Shown here in pieces: positions 46,894 through 58,618 of a DNA stretch of 64,000 nt. The position numbers and the translations under genes are program-made. Below the pieces are notes generated by a model. That model had not been told where the DNA came from. It made no database searches and was given only the letters and a program-made list of their open reading frames with translations. Origin of the DNA: Escallonia rubra (lineage: Eukaryota; Streptophyta; Magnoliopsida; Escalloniales; Escalloniaceae); assembly GCA_033065855.1 (NCBI GenBank), contig JAVXUO010002587.1, positions 248,001-312,000 of the forward strand, written 5' to 3'. How positions within the stretch are numbered: position 1 is the stretch's first letter; each line of letters starts with the position of its first letter.

Positions 46894-49357
46894 AATTCGA
46901 CTGTTAAGAAATTAACTTAAGATGTTAAAAAATAACGTCCAATAATGCATATCATGCTTAAATATTGTGTATGTCTCGGGTTGCAAATGAAGAGACAAAT
47001 TAAGGTGTACAATTACCAAGTGTACAAATGAACCAGAATGTAAATTGCACTATAATAAATGAAAAATATGCAAGAAGCAAAAGTCAAACCCAAAACTTCG
47101 CCAAAGTGATGTCACTATACGTTATCACTGATACAAAAGCTTAAGCTGGTAATATATGAGTCTACCATTTGTAACATTCTTTAACAGAACTAAGAACATA
47201 AATAATTTGTGCAACTCACGGTGATAAAGTAAATTGGTGAAAAGTTATCTGGTTAGCCCTATCAAATAGAAATTTTTTGCATTACATGTCTAACTAAAAT
47301 TTGTGAAATATGAGGGAAGTAAAGCAATGATTCTCGAGAGATAACGCACCAATATGTGGCTAGAAGCTTTCTCTGAGCTATAACCTCAAGTCAAAAGGGA
47401 GTGATCCCGATCATCTTGAATGCTGAGCCCGAGACTCTGGTCTACTGCTCGAGTTGCTTCTTAGCTGTTGTATACTCTCAAGCTTTGATCAACCTAGACA
47501 AATCTCAAGTTTATGTTGGTCGTTGTGTGTATCGCTTGACCTGGTTTAATGGGCTACGCTATCGCTATATTGCTAACTGGATATTTTACTGAACCAACTA
47601 TTCTTACATATCATTGCTCGTCGTAATAGTGACTTTCGCTCGTTTGATAGTAACTTTCGCTTATAGGGTGGGAAAACTAGAACATATGATGCACTCTAAA
47701 ACATTAGGAATGCACCAAAAATTTTCGTAATTTGGTCTTAAGAATACAAATTACATGTTATATATTTCATTCTTTAGCCGACAATGTTTCGTTTTGGACC
47801 GTTCTGGTTTTCCACCGAAAAAATTATTGAAGTTAGAAGTTTACGAACAAACATACTCATGTACCAGATACTTTAGCCAACTCGGTCTAGAGGGAGGGGG
47901 AGAGAGCTTATGATTCTTCTAATCAAAAGAATACCCTTTTATCCTTCACTTTTGAGTACCACCGACACCCTAGGAATGACATTCAATGTCTTGCTTGAAA
48001 TTATGCCTTGATCTCGAAATTGGAATTGGATACTAATGCAGAATATAACATCGCTCAAGAAGGTTACTTAGTTCTAAAAACTCTACTTCATAAATATTTG
48101 GGAGTGAAAATACAGTACATACCGCATTACAACATTAGCAAACTACCATCCATACTAAGAGATTGTATCAATCAAAATTTTACAACTAAAAGCACAACCC
48201 TTTACATTGCCCTTGCCCCCACCCTCAGTCAAGAGGGAATCACCTCGCGAGGTGCACCATAAAAGTGAGGATGACAGTATCAGGTAGATTACGCGTCAAG
48301 ACTGTAGTGCAGTAAGTCTAGAATACATGCCAAGCTAACAAGATAGCAATCAGATTTGCCGTCCTGAACTATTCTGCAATTAGATAACACGATGTCAGCT
48401 CCAAGCAACCAAGCAGCTTATACACCCCCGATCCACTTAAAATACCTGAAAGATGATGAATATGAAGTTAGAATCGTCTGATAAGAGTCCAACATGCCGT
48501 GGCTTAATAACAAGTTTGCTCATATGGCATTCATGTTTTTCAAGAGCATGAAGCTGTCTCTTGGCCTACCTTAGAAGTCTATTAGTATTGTGTTTAAGAA
48601 GTTCTTCAAGTCCCGCCTTCATCTAGGATGTGGAGAAGGCTACCCAGAGCATGGTGTAGTGTAAGTCCATGATTCCCAACAAAAGGGAGGGGGAAAACGG
48701 AAGGGCGGAATATCTAGCGACCTCAAATAGTTCCATCTTTTTGAATAAAAGGAGAAAAACATTGAAAGTATAAATGAAAGATATATCCTCAAAAGAACAG
48801 CAAGAATGACACGAAACTAAAACCTATGCGAGATGGACGGACACAGGTCAGAGAAAGGTGGGAGATTGCTTATCTTGCTAAGCTAATACGTAAATTTAAC
48901 CAGTTTAGTAGAAGAACAGTGACAACTCAAATCAGTATTAGATCCAAAAGTACCAATAAAACTTCCTTTTGTTACCCTCTTGGAAAAGGATGGAACAATA
49001 CAAATGGCAGAAGTAGGAGTTTGGGGATGGTTCCTATAGGCAACATTATCCCTGATCTTTGAAACGACCACAACATTGATGTCATACTTTTCCTTTTTAC
49101 CTCCTTTCAAACCCAATGTATTGCTTGAATACTTCTTCAGAATATCCGTACTAGTAACTTCCTACACTGCCATCTTAATGTCCTTGGTGAAATCAATTTT
49201 TAACATCTATAGGGAAATAAACAGGCGACAAACTCCTTGAACATCATACTAAATAAAGATACTGCCAAAAGCAAACTCTGGTTAATTAAGACGGTACCCC
49301 ATGGAACAAGGCGAAGATGTTGATCTCGAAAACTCTTTTGGCAGATTCTTGTAGTTG
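46894..49357. other. Intergenic DNA between arm 2 and the DUF3537 gene
   Basis: No gene is supported. About 46980-47170 is a relative of the dispersed repeat at 200-440 (GAAGAGACAAATTAAGGTG, CCAAGTGTACAAATGAACC, then CAAAAGCTTAAGCTGG). The 3'UTR of the DUF3537 gene probably occupies the last few hundred bases. Confidence 0.45.
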
Positions 49358-52300
49358 TCATCTGGTAGTGATTGTTATGGTCTTCCCAAGTACGAAGAAA
49401 ACAAGTGAGAGCTCAATGAAGAAAATTGTGTTGATGAGATGCCGATCGACCATCCATCCAAAAATGGTGAACCCACCAGTGTTGGACTGTACATATGTAA
49501 CTGCAAATCAACAAAAATTCAGTAAGCCTAAATGTAGACACTGTAGTGACAAACTAAATTTTATGAGTGATTCTTAATGATACATGAGAAGAAAATATAT
49601 CAAGAGATAACATCTAAGGGCGCAGCAGAGTATTATGATAAAATCTTGATAAATGTGTGGCATAACGTATCCTCTTTACAGAAGCACGAATGAAGAGAGT
49701 ACTACAAGGGAACACTGTTGATCTCTTTGCCCTTGGAAAACCTACATATAAAATTACGTAAAATACAAATTCTTCAGTGAATATGCCAAATCATTTAGAC
49801 AAGCATCATCATCTTTTTGTTGGCCCTCTATCCCCATTCTTTTAAAAAGTTTTAACATGTAAATCCAACAGTCTGGTTCATGCTTATCGAAATCACGCCC
49901 AAACAAGATAAGTCTATTTAATTTTGTGAAAATGGTACCCAAGCAAGTCCTCAAAGATACACCCTATTCATGTTTCCGACAATGCGAAATGAACTCAGTG
50001 AAAATGGTATCTGAACAAGGCCCAAAGTGTTCAATCATTTTTTAGCACACGACACCAAGTATGAAGTGTTACTAAAACAGGTCTGGCATATCACAATTAC
50101 TTTAAATACGCGGGCGGAGGTCCTTCACTATTCTGGTCAACAGTCATCTAGTAGATATGCCAAGCTATCATTGCAACTATCATTACTGTTGCGGAGATGT
50201 ACTTGTGAGTCCTTTATTATCTGATCTGGAAAAATGACTTGACCGGTTGTTGCATATCCCTCAAGGTTCTAAGGAACCAGGATTGTCAAAAGGGAAAGAA
50301 CGAACACTATTGATATTATTGGTAAATTTCCCGGCTCATTAAGCTTAAAGACGTGCAGTGGTCTGACTACATTGATCTCATCGCGGTTGGGACTCTTTCT
50401 ACTCCTGGGGCTTAAATGATACAGTTCTACGACAGAAAATATATCGTATGAAAAATGATAAAAGTTGCATAACGGAAATAATCAAGAATGACACGTTGCT
50501 AAGCTTATTTTAGAATGTTGGGTCAGGCCTCGATCATTAGTATAATGGAGAACTGCCAATAGTTTCTACAATGTAGGAATTAGACGAAATTCATGGTCAT
50601 AGTTAAACTCAACCATAACCATTTAGATTGAGAATGGTATGCAATCATTACTCTCGGCAAGAAGAACCAAAAGAGAAGAGCAAAAGATAGAAGAAACAAT
50701 TATTGGGTGCACATACCAAAGGCTTGTCGCTTATGATACGACGTCGTATAAGAAGTGACTTGCGTATTTGTTGACAGGGGGAAGTAGTCAGTTGACTCTA
50801 AGTCACTTTCGGAGTAACTTAGAGGGATTGAGCCCACTGGGTTTCCGGCCTCCAAGTTCCCGCCACTATTTGAAACTCCAGATTGTGAAGCATCACTAGA
50901 GTTACAAGTAGCAAATGCATGCCATCTACTAGCAATTGCTCCAAGGCTTTGAGCTCTATGTGAAATTTTTGCCGCTGCAATCAGGCAAAGAACTAATCCA
51001 ACAAGTTGGACAATTGATGAGACCTGCAACAATGCAAAAGAGCAACGTAAGAGGACATTAATACGAAGGTAAGTATAAAGATCATCGTACTATTAAAGGT
51101 CTTAACAATTTAATATGAAACCACTGATTATTTTGTCAATCGTGATTGATAAGATTGTATTTGTGCTCACGAGCTAAGCTTAGAGATACAAAATGTCTGA
51201 GGAAACCAGTTGATGATTGCAGCAACTATTGTGTCTATATACGAATAACTATGAGGTTTACTTAGAAATTGTTTACAGTGAAGTCTGACCTATACATGAA
51301 AGGCCTTTGGCAAAATAAATAAAGTTTCTAGACTATTTTCAATAACAGGTTCTTTTGATACTTTTCACAGTGTTTAATAAATAGTTCAAAAGAAGCTCAA
51401 TCGATAAATGTGTGCAACATGTATCAAATGGAAATGCATACAAAAATAAACAGACGTCAGTACAGAGAGAAATTGTTTGACCAAATATCTCTCCTTAGAC
51501 CTACAAGTCCCAACTTCAAACAACTACAACACCCCTTTTTATCTGCCCTTATCGTAGGCGAGAAATCTCGTACCAAAAACAGTGGCAGATCCAGAAACAG
51601 TAGCAATTTTGGCACTGATGCAAGATAATAATAGCTCAAAGGTTGGTGTTTTCCAAATTGCTTTTGCACATAACTTAACTTCGCTGTGTTTTATAAGTTC
51701 TAACAGCTAGCACTTTCTAACATATAGTCTACGGACAAAAGCACTCCAGAAGAAGTCACAGCATGTGCCATGTGTAATATCCCACATCGGTTGTGAGAGA
51801 GTTTGCGATTGGCCTTATAAGACCCTGCCTATGAACTCATAAGTACCTACTTGGCTAGCCCTTTTGAGGGAGGCATTGCCCTGTGGTGGGGCCGTGGATC
51901 GGGTCGTTACAGATGGTATCAGAGCGGACTCTCGAAAGCTCGTGCTGGGCTGTCCAGTCGGGTTGCCAATGGTTGGGGGAAACGAAGGCAAGCTCCGGTA
52001 TATCCCACATCAAGAGGATGGTTGGGGCAACGAAGGGTGAGCCGGGTATATCCCACATTGGCTAGAGAGGAAGATTCTGGGCTATGTGTGATCGAGCCTT
52101 AGCGAGGACGCTAAGGAATAAGGTGGGGAGATTGTAATATCCCACATCGGTTGTGAGAGAGTTTGCGATTGGCCTTATAAGACCCTGCCTATGAACTCAT
52201 AAGTACCTACTTGGCTAGCCCTTTTGAGGGAGGCATTGCCCTGTGGTGGAGCCGTGGATCGGGTCGTTACACCATGCATCAAACTTAAGTTGCATAAGTT

Positions 52301-55300
52301 ACATAAGATGGGCTGGCCAAAGTTAAGCCTCATAAGGCTAACTCATGTTGGTACATCTAAACACATTCATTAAATAGTTCCACGTAATTATACTCTAATG
52401 GCTTACACTATACACCTTTTATAATGTGTATGCATTAGTTCAATATTCATAGGATAGTAGCATAGAGCAAAAAGTCACACAGAATAGGGGGAGGCAAAAC
52501 TTAAAAGATGTTATCAGGGTCACAAAAGGGGCAAAGAAATAGAATCATAACTCATAAGCTTATTTCAAGAAGGCTACGCTTCATGTAAAATGAACTGCAG
52601 TTCAAGTGATAAACTAACCACCCTCAGCATTCCCCTACCCTCACTGTAAAATATTCACAATCAAAAGAACAAAATAGCACTTACTAGATAAACATAAACA
52701 GACACTTACAGCAAAATCACCAGCATTTATGAAGTTGATAATTCCTTTGTTGCCTGTTGTCTGCAGGAGGGCCGCAAATTGACTAGCTGAAATAACCAAG
52801 AATTCCAGAAGAGCAAATACGCGGAACCTATGGCTTACTTTTGACAAATAATAAGTTAGGCGCATGTGCTCTTCAATATATACGGAAACGTCCAGATCCT
52901 TTTCTAAAAACTTCCCATAGTTTTCAAAATGTATCACTAGCAAATTGCCTACCAAATTGAACAGAGCAGTGCCTGACAGAAACACTATAGTCGAGTATGT
53001 CCAACATACAAGTGAAGCTAAAGTAGTGGCAATTGATAGCCACCATGAATCATGATGCAGGTAGACTGCACGAGTAACCTCGCGAGAAGCCTTCAAGAGA
53101 AAGCAAAAGATCACCCATGTAACCAGTGTGCGGTAAAAAACCTGAACAAGCAAGAATTGATGTCATAATTCTTTATTGGGCAAGACAAATACAGGAGTGC
53201 TGAGGGCTTAACAAAAAACTGACAACATCGGCTACAAGCGTCAAAATATTTTTGAAGTAAGGTTTACAGTCCATGCCAATAAGAGCGGCATCTTTTAACA
53301 GAACTTACAAAGAGATCTCCATTAAAATGCAAGAAATATCTAGAATGACCAGACCAAACTCAAATTGCATTGCTTGTAGATGTCAAAGTAAAAGGAATAA
53401 AAGTTCCCAATGTGCTAAGTCCTAGTGTTGTTTTAAAATTATATCTATTGATTTGATAAGTGCATTCGACTTTTGTCCATTTTCACCCTACTAGACAATT
53501 CGAGTTCAAGAGAATATAATCTGTTCTCTTTAAGCTGGTAGAATCACAATTACAGATCCAATATGTCAGCTAGACTAAACCTCTCCTTGAGTCTTGCAAA
53601 ACTTCTGATGTCTCTAGTTGGTAACTTGGTAGTTGGTACCAATCAAATTCCATTAGCCTTAACCCATTACCCTCTGTCCTTTAAATAGAATCTCATTTGG
53701 CTTTAATTTTGTGTCAAAAACTAGTTAGTCTTTATACCGTTCGACATTGATACGTCTTTAATTTCAGAGGACATGACAGAAGTATTATTGGACAACTTAA
53801 AAACCTAACAAAGATGAAAATAAGATTTTAGCCAGCACTTACGAATTCTGATACTGCCTCTGTTTCGTTGGATTTTTCCCTGACATTTTTGCGAGATCTA
53901 CGATAGGTTTTCACATTGGATTGAACTCATATAGAAATCACAGACTACATACTCCCATTTGACAAGTCAAGCTACGTTAAAAACAATGACCAAAGACAAT
54001 GCTTACATTTATCAAAATATTTACTAGGAGTACAATACAGTCTTGTAAGAGGGGAATCTCTTAGTCGGTTGAGGTGCATGTGTGGAATTAGTCCAACATC
54101 AACTAAAAGTTTGGGATTACTACACGAATGGACCACGTCTTACTGGGTCTAAGCTTTTTAACGTCAAGTTGGGCTCATCCCATATAATGCTACGCAGTAT
54201 GCACCAGTATCTTGTGACACAGTGTAGTACGGTGATGGCCCCCCATGTGCCATCAGTGATGGCACACGTGGTACAAGTCATTGAGGGTAGTTTTGACAAT
54301 TTCCATGATAGTCTCATTTAATTTAATGGATGAATTCCCAAAGATACCTGGAGTTCTTGCCCTAAATAATCTTTTTTAATACTGAATTACTCCTCTACCC
54401 CATTTTCAACCTTATTTACCTATCTTACCCATTTTTAGAAATCTCGGTTTCAAACAGAAATTTCAACCGAAAAAAACGTGGTTTCAAACCACGTTTTCAA
54501 TATATTTGTCTAATTTAAACAAAATTGAAAGATATATTGGTTTCTAACAGAGATTTCATAGTAACGTTTGCTTGAAAACGCGGTTTCTCTCTTTGAAACC
54601 GAGATTTCCAAAAAATGGGTTAGACAGGGAAATAAGGTTAAAAATGGGGTAGAGGAATAATTAAGTAATAAAAAAATATTATTTAGGGCAAAAACTCAAG
54701 ATACTTGTCTAAAGCTAGTCATAGGTAAAACTTAAAAGTAATGTTTTTCTTTTCAAAATTAATACAATTATAATGAATATTATACTCCTCCGACCTAAAT
54801 ATTTGACTCGCACGCGTGTTTAGAAACTAGTTTAGAATATGAACATGAGTTGAGTTTCCTGTTCTACTCGAGTGAGAGAATTAGAAAAAGTAAAAAAAGA
54901 GTTAAAAACTACCTAAAACTTTCTTTTTTAATTTGAAGTGTCATCGTCGAGGAAGTATACAATAATGAAATGAAGCTACATAAAAAAGAGGACACTCACA
55001 TGGATCTTCTCGATGTACTGGCCGCGAAACTGCACCATGTGGCCGTGGCACTGATCGACGAACAGCAGCTTCCTTAAGCCGTACTTGCGGATGTTGTGCG
55101 AGATGCAGAGAAGAGAAATCGCTCCGACGATCGCCTGGGAGACCAGAATCTCGAGCTCGAACACTCTGATCTGGTACTTCTCGCAGTCGGAGCAGTAGGA
55201 GTACACAATCAGGATCACCGGCAGCACCACGCCGATGGACGCGAACGCCAGCCACGAGATTACCGCGCTTGGAATCGACGTCTGGCAGAAGCCGAACAAG

Positions 55301-55398
55301 CCGAGGAAGCGCTCGAGCCGGCGCAGGGACAGGTCGATCTGAGAGTCGTCCGGTTCGAGGATAGGTACCTGAATCGACGACTCGTCTGGTTTTGCCAT
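49358..55398 (-). CDS. DUF3537 seven-transmembrane protein (plant gustatory-receptor-like family)
   Basis: Four exons: 55398-55000, 53141-52710, 51023-50717 and 49500-49358. The joined length is 1281 bp (426 residues) and all introns are GT-AG. The last exon was found by its family-typical ending (FGWMVDRHLINTIFFIE, then LSLVFFVLGKT). Conserved blocks include CEKYQIRVFELEI, SHNIRKYGLRKLLFVDQ, CWTYSTIVFLSGTALFNL, ISHRAQSLGAIASRWHA, and YSESDLESTDY. Hydrophobic segments lie at about residues 43-67, 80-103, 134-150 and 165-205 (probably two), then FALLEFLVISASQFAALL, VQLVGLVLCLIAAAKI and NTIFFIELSLVFFVLG. The family is annotated in Arabidopsis as DUF3537 (for example At4g22270) and has been proposed to share a fold with insect gustatory/odorant receptors; its biochemical role is not established. 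Intron 2 holds a complete TRIM and intron 1 a Stowaway-like MITE. Confidence 0.92.
51773..52271 (+). mobile_element. Complete TRIM retrotransposon in intron 2 of the DUF3537 gene
   Basis: Two 139-bp direct LTRs (51773-51911 and 52133-52271), each TGTAATATCCC...GGTCGTTACA, differ at one base (51890 G, 52250 A). They are flanked by the 5-bp target duplication CCATG (51768-51772 and 52272-52276). Directly inside the left LTR is the primer-binding site TGGTATCAGAGC (51914-51925), complementary to the 3' end of initiator methionine tRNA. A purine tract AAGGTGGGGAGAT precedes the right LTR. The internal region is only 221 bp, non-coding, with a ~50-bp tandem duplication. This is the defining structure of a terminal-repeat retrotransposon in miniature. 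It lies antisense to the host gene. With LTRs 138/139 identical, the insertion is young. Confidence 0.95.
51780..51820 (+). promoter_or_regulatory. USE plus TATA pair in the TRIM 5' LTR
   Basis: TCCCACATCGG at 51780-51790, preceded by A, matches the plant snRNA USE consensus RTCCCACATCG exactly. TTATAA follows at 51815-51820, 24 nt later, the same gap as in both U6 genes of this window. The pair is repeated in the 3' LTR (52140-52150 and 52175-52180). Further USE-like sites without a TATA at that distance lie at 52003 and 52051. Promoter function is inferred. Confidence 0.6.
54080..54345. other. Possible LTR-type fragment in intron 1 of the DUF3537 gene
   Basis: GGAATTAGTCCAACATCAAC followed by AAGTTTGGGATTACTAC resembles the starts of small plant LTR elements. 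No matching second repeat or target duplication was found. The small open frames here are not called. Confidence 0.25.
54785..54955. mobile_element. Stowaway-like MITE in intron 1 of the DUF3537 gene
   Basis: CTCCTCCGACCTAAATA at the left and, from the right, CTTCCTCGACGATGACA form degenerate terminal inverted repeats of the CTCCCTCCGTCCC type, flanked by TA on both sides. It is 171 bp and non-coding. Confidence 0.55.
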
Positions 55399-55945
55399 AG
55401 CTGTGTGAAGTTCACCGTGCGAGTGTGAGTGTGTGTGTGTTTTGAGGGAGGGGAAGTGACGAAGAGGAAAGGTATGGGGGGGAAGAATTCAGAAGGGGGA
55501 AACCGGCTTTAAGTATAGTGCTGAAAAGGAATAAAGAATTACTTTTTGGGGGGGGGGGTGGGGGGGTGGGGTAGGGGTGGGGACTAGGTTCGACTCGAAG
55601 ATCTAGTAATTAATCGTAAAGTATTACCAGGGTTTTGAAGGGGTGTAATGACGTCAAAAACGTATCATAAAAGTGTTTGTTTTACTTCTTGTCTCGGTTC
55701 AAAAGTGACATTCAAAAATCTTTTTTCCGTCTCTAATTAATTGATCATATTTTTTTAAACTGTACTAAAAAAATTGATCAATTTTCAAGAAAGATTATAT
55801 AAGTATTTTTCCATACTTAACTTTTTTACATTTTTGTAATTTATTTCTCTCTCTACATTTAATCTTCCACCAACCTATTTTCCTTTTTCTTGTCTCATTT
55901 TCTTCCCTCCCTCTCTCACTCTTGGGATGAAATGGAAAACTCATA
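55399..55945. other. DUF3537 5' flank with G-rich tract
   Basis: Promoter side of the DUF3537 gene. A G-rich run at 55548-55578 (11 G, then further G blocks split by single Ts) sits about 150 bp upstream of the start codon. Positions about 55715-55945 resemble the interior of the MITEs at 58.6 and 59.1 kb and are probably a decayed copy. Confidence 0.5.
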
Positions 55946-56288
55946 TTCCCTCCGTCCCATAAAAGTTGCTCCATTTTGACACGACACTCATTTACTATTC
56001 TACTTTTTAGATAAAAGAGGGGAAAAGAATGGATCGTGAAAGAGAAAATGAGTTAGTGGAATTTTAAACGTGAATAGATAAATGGAATAAAAAAATATAA
56101 GAAAGTGGGTCAGGAGAGAGAACATAAGTTGGTGCAGAGTTAAATTTGGAGAGAAAAATAGAATAAAAAAAAGTGTAAAAAAGGGAGCATATGTAAAAGT
56201 ATCTATAAAATCTTTTTAAATTTGTAAAGTGATTATTTATGGTACGACCCAAAAAAATATATGGTCAATTTTTGTAACACGGAAGGAG
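55946..56288. mobile_element. Stowaway-like MITE
   Basis: It starts TTCCCTCCGTCCCATAAAAG and ends GTAACACGGAAGGAG, flanked by TA on both sides (55944-55945 and 56289-56290). The termini fit the Stowaway consensus CTCCCTCCGTCCC of Tc1/mariner MITEs. It is 343 bp and AT-rich. A 62-codon minus frame inside it is chance. Confidence 0.7.
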
Positions 56289-56304
56289 TACTATACATGG
56301 ATCA

Positions 56305-56473
56305 AGATCTTCTATTGTACAACAGAGGTGATGTACAACATTTAGGGACAAAAGATTGTCACTGAAAGTATTTTTATCGCTGTTACTGTAATTTATAATG
56401 ATAATTTTTTGTCATTAAAAAATATTTAGCGGTATTTTTTGGTACAACACATCTGGTGTACAATAGAGGATCT
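56305..56473. mobile_element. Short inverted-repeat MITE
   Basis: Left end AGATCTTCTATTGTACAACA and, from the right end, AGATCCTCTATTGTACACCA match at 18 of 20. The 169-bp element is AT-rich. No convincing target duplication is seen, so the superfamily is open. Confidence 0.6.
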
Positions 56474-57785
56474 GATAGTGTTTGTTTTGCTTTTTGGTTT
56501 AAAAGTAAAAAATTTATACCACCATCTGGAAATCAGTAACAAGGTTCTAACATCACAGATATTAGTGCACGAAGTATAACGACATTTCTGTAGTCTATAA
56601 TTTTTATATTATTTATAAAGTGACAGAACAGTCCTTTTGGTATAATACCACTTTTGGGCTACATAACTAAGTTTATAATTTTCAGCGAATAATGCATACA
56701 TACTACAAAATGCAGCAACTATAAATCTGATTGAACAATAACGAGTAATATACACATACAGTATAGTCTTACTGTGAAAGAAAATCATAGTACAAAATCA
56801 TAAAGTATTAAATTGGGTGTGGAGCATTTTGGACAGTGGAGGAGTAAAAAATATTGGATACTTCAGTTGTATATTATAAAGTACTACTCTATTTATTTTA
56901 GACCCTCCTCTTATCAGATATGTTCTCTCTAATTAAACACGTAGCATGAAGGAAATACGTTGACGTAAATATCCTAACAAAAGTTGGTTATGAGACAACT
57001 TTTATCCTCAATTTTTTCTCATTGTCTTTTCTGCAAGAGAGGTAAAAATATCGCTTCCCTTTCTCCATATCACTGTGTTTTCTGGCATGTGGTAATGTGG
57101 TAATTTTAGTCTGTTGTCTAACTAGGTTTGTGGGGGATCTTGGTGGATTTGGGGAGTTGGATGGCCACTGAAGCTGCAACGGTCGCACTTGATCAGGCTG
57201 CAAATCCATGGTTTCTGGCGTTGGAGCTCAATTTGAAGATGTTTGTTCGGGGTAAGCTGTTGGATCACGAGGGAGGCTCTGCGATTGGGTTATGGTGGGT
57301 TTTGGGAGTTGGTTTCTTGCCGTAGGTTTTGTGATTACTCGCGCCGCGGTGGGTTGGTGTTAGGATGGTGAGTCTAAGGTTAGGTTTTGCTCTTCTAAGG
57401 TTTGATTCCCCCTTCCCTTTTCCCTAAAAAGGTTTTGCGGGTTGCTGTTGGGTTTAAGTTAGCGGGTTGCTATTGGCTCTGCTCAGTGATTTTAAAGGAC
57501 ATCGATTGCCGGAGCTTATTGAAGATAAGGGGCCTCAATTTGTTGATGATGGTGGTTTCGATCGATTCTTCTATTGGGTTCAGTGGACATTTGTAGTCGT
57601 GCAAGGCTTCGATTTTGTTCGAGTGTTCTCTGATGATCGACAATAGTGAGATGGCAGGCGAAGCTGGCATTTTTGGCCCTGGCGTGAAGAGAATCGTTGC
57701 TACGTTGTAGTGAAGAGGCACATGTTAGCTGTTTGGGCTTGTGGTGGCCTGTTTTGCTAGTGTTTGTTGATTGGTTGTTAATTTA
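56474..57785. other. Intergenic DNA
   Basis: No gene is supported. About 57120-57770 is G/T-rich and less AT-biased than its surroundings and may be old retroposon sequence, but no termini were found. Confidence 0.4.
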
Positions 57786-58136
57786 GGTAGCGTTTGAAAT
57801 CACTTCCAGTTTTGGTTTCTGTTTTAAAAAAAACAAAAATAAAAATCAATTTAGTATTTTTTTTACAAAAACAAATGGGTGTTTGATTACCCATTTTTTA
57901 TTTTGTGGTGGTTTGCGGTGGCAGTGGTGGGGCGTGGCGGTGGCCGGTGGCTATAGTGATGGTGGTGGTCTCAAATTAAAAATCAAAACTGAAAACCCAA
58001 AACTCCTAAATGAGAGTTCTAAAAAACAACCCTATTTTAAAAATTGAAGGAAAAAAAAACGAAAATTGTATGCTAAACGCGTTTATTTTCTCCAGTTTAG
58101 AAAATTAGAGAAAAAAATGAAAAAACAAACGTTACC
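57786..58136. mobile_element. MITE-like element with GTGGTGG-rich core
   Basis: GGTAGCGTTTG at the left and, from the right, GGTAACGTTTG form terminal inverted repeats. The core GTGGTGGTTTGCGGTGGCAG followed by GGTGGGGCGTGG links it to 37844-38331 and 22695-22905. The target duplication is unclear. Confidence 0.55.
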
Positions 58137-58618
58137 AAGCAGAGCTTTAGTCTTTATTTGTTTTTAGTTCATAATTATCTTGTTTTATTTTGTTTGTATC
58201 TGATTATTTATTTATTTGTAGTTAGTGCTTCCTGTAAGGGAAAAAAAACCAAATACAAGGCAAAAATAGTTCTTTTTATCTTATTTTTCTTTTGGGTACT
58301 CATCTGGATGGGGATGTCATTCATTTGGTCTGTCATTTACCTTTTGGCTACTCTATGTATATTCTGTCTCAAAACTTATTCTGATATATATTTCTGGCTT
58401 CTCTTAAAAAATAATAAAAAAAAGTTGATTATGGGACTTGTACATCTTTCTTTTCTCTTTTGGACTTACCTGTCAAAGCAATCAGACATAAGCTTATTAG
58501 GAGGACAACTTTTGCTGCTTTTTCTTTCTCCTTTTTCTTTTTCGTTTGTGTTTGGTATATTGCTCATGAAGTTACGATCTACTCCATTCATCCTACAAAA
58601 ATTGAACATATATATATT
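58137..58618. other. T-rich intergenic DNA
   Basis: A 166-codon plus-strand frame (58158-58658) is strongly hydrophobic, but it is rich in Phe/Leu/Ile from T-rich DNA, lacks recognised motifs and runs into the next MITE. It is not called as a gene. Confidence 0.45.

Noticed and set aside
50261-50425. Candidate last exon of the DUF3537 gene (acceptor TCTGTCGTAG, frame ending LSLLTILVP)
   Set aside because: It is frame-compatible and hydrophobic at the end but lacks the family motif. The exon at 49358-49500 encodes the full conserved ending and keeps the phase.
51851-52102. Plus-strand frame inside the TRIM
   Set aside because: TRIMs are non-coding; the frame crosses LTR, primer site and internal repeats.
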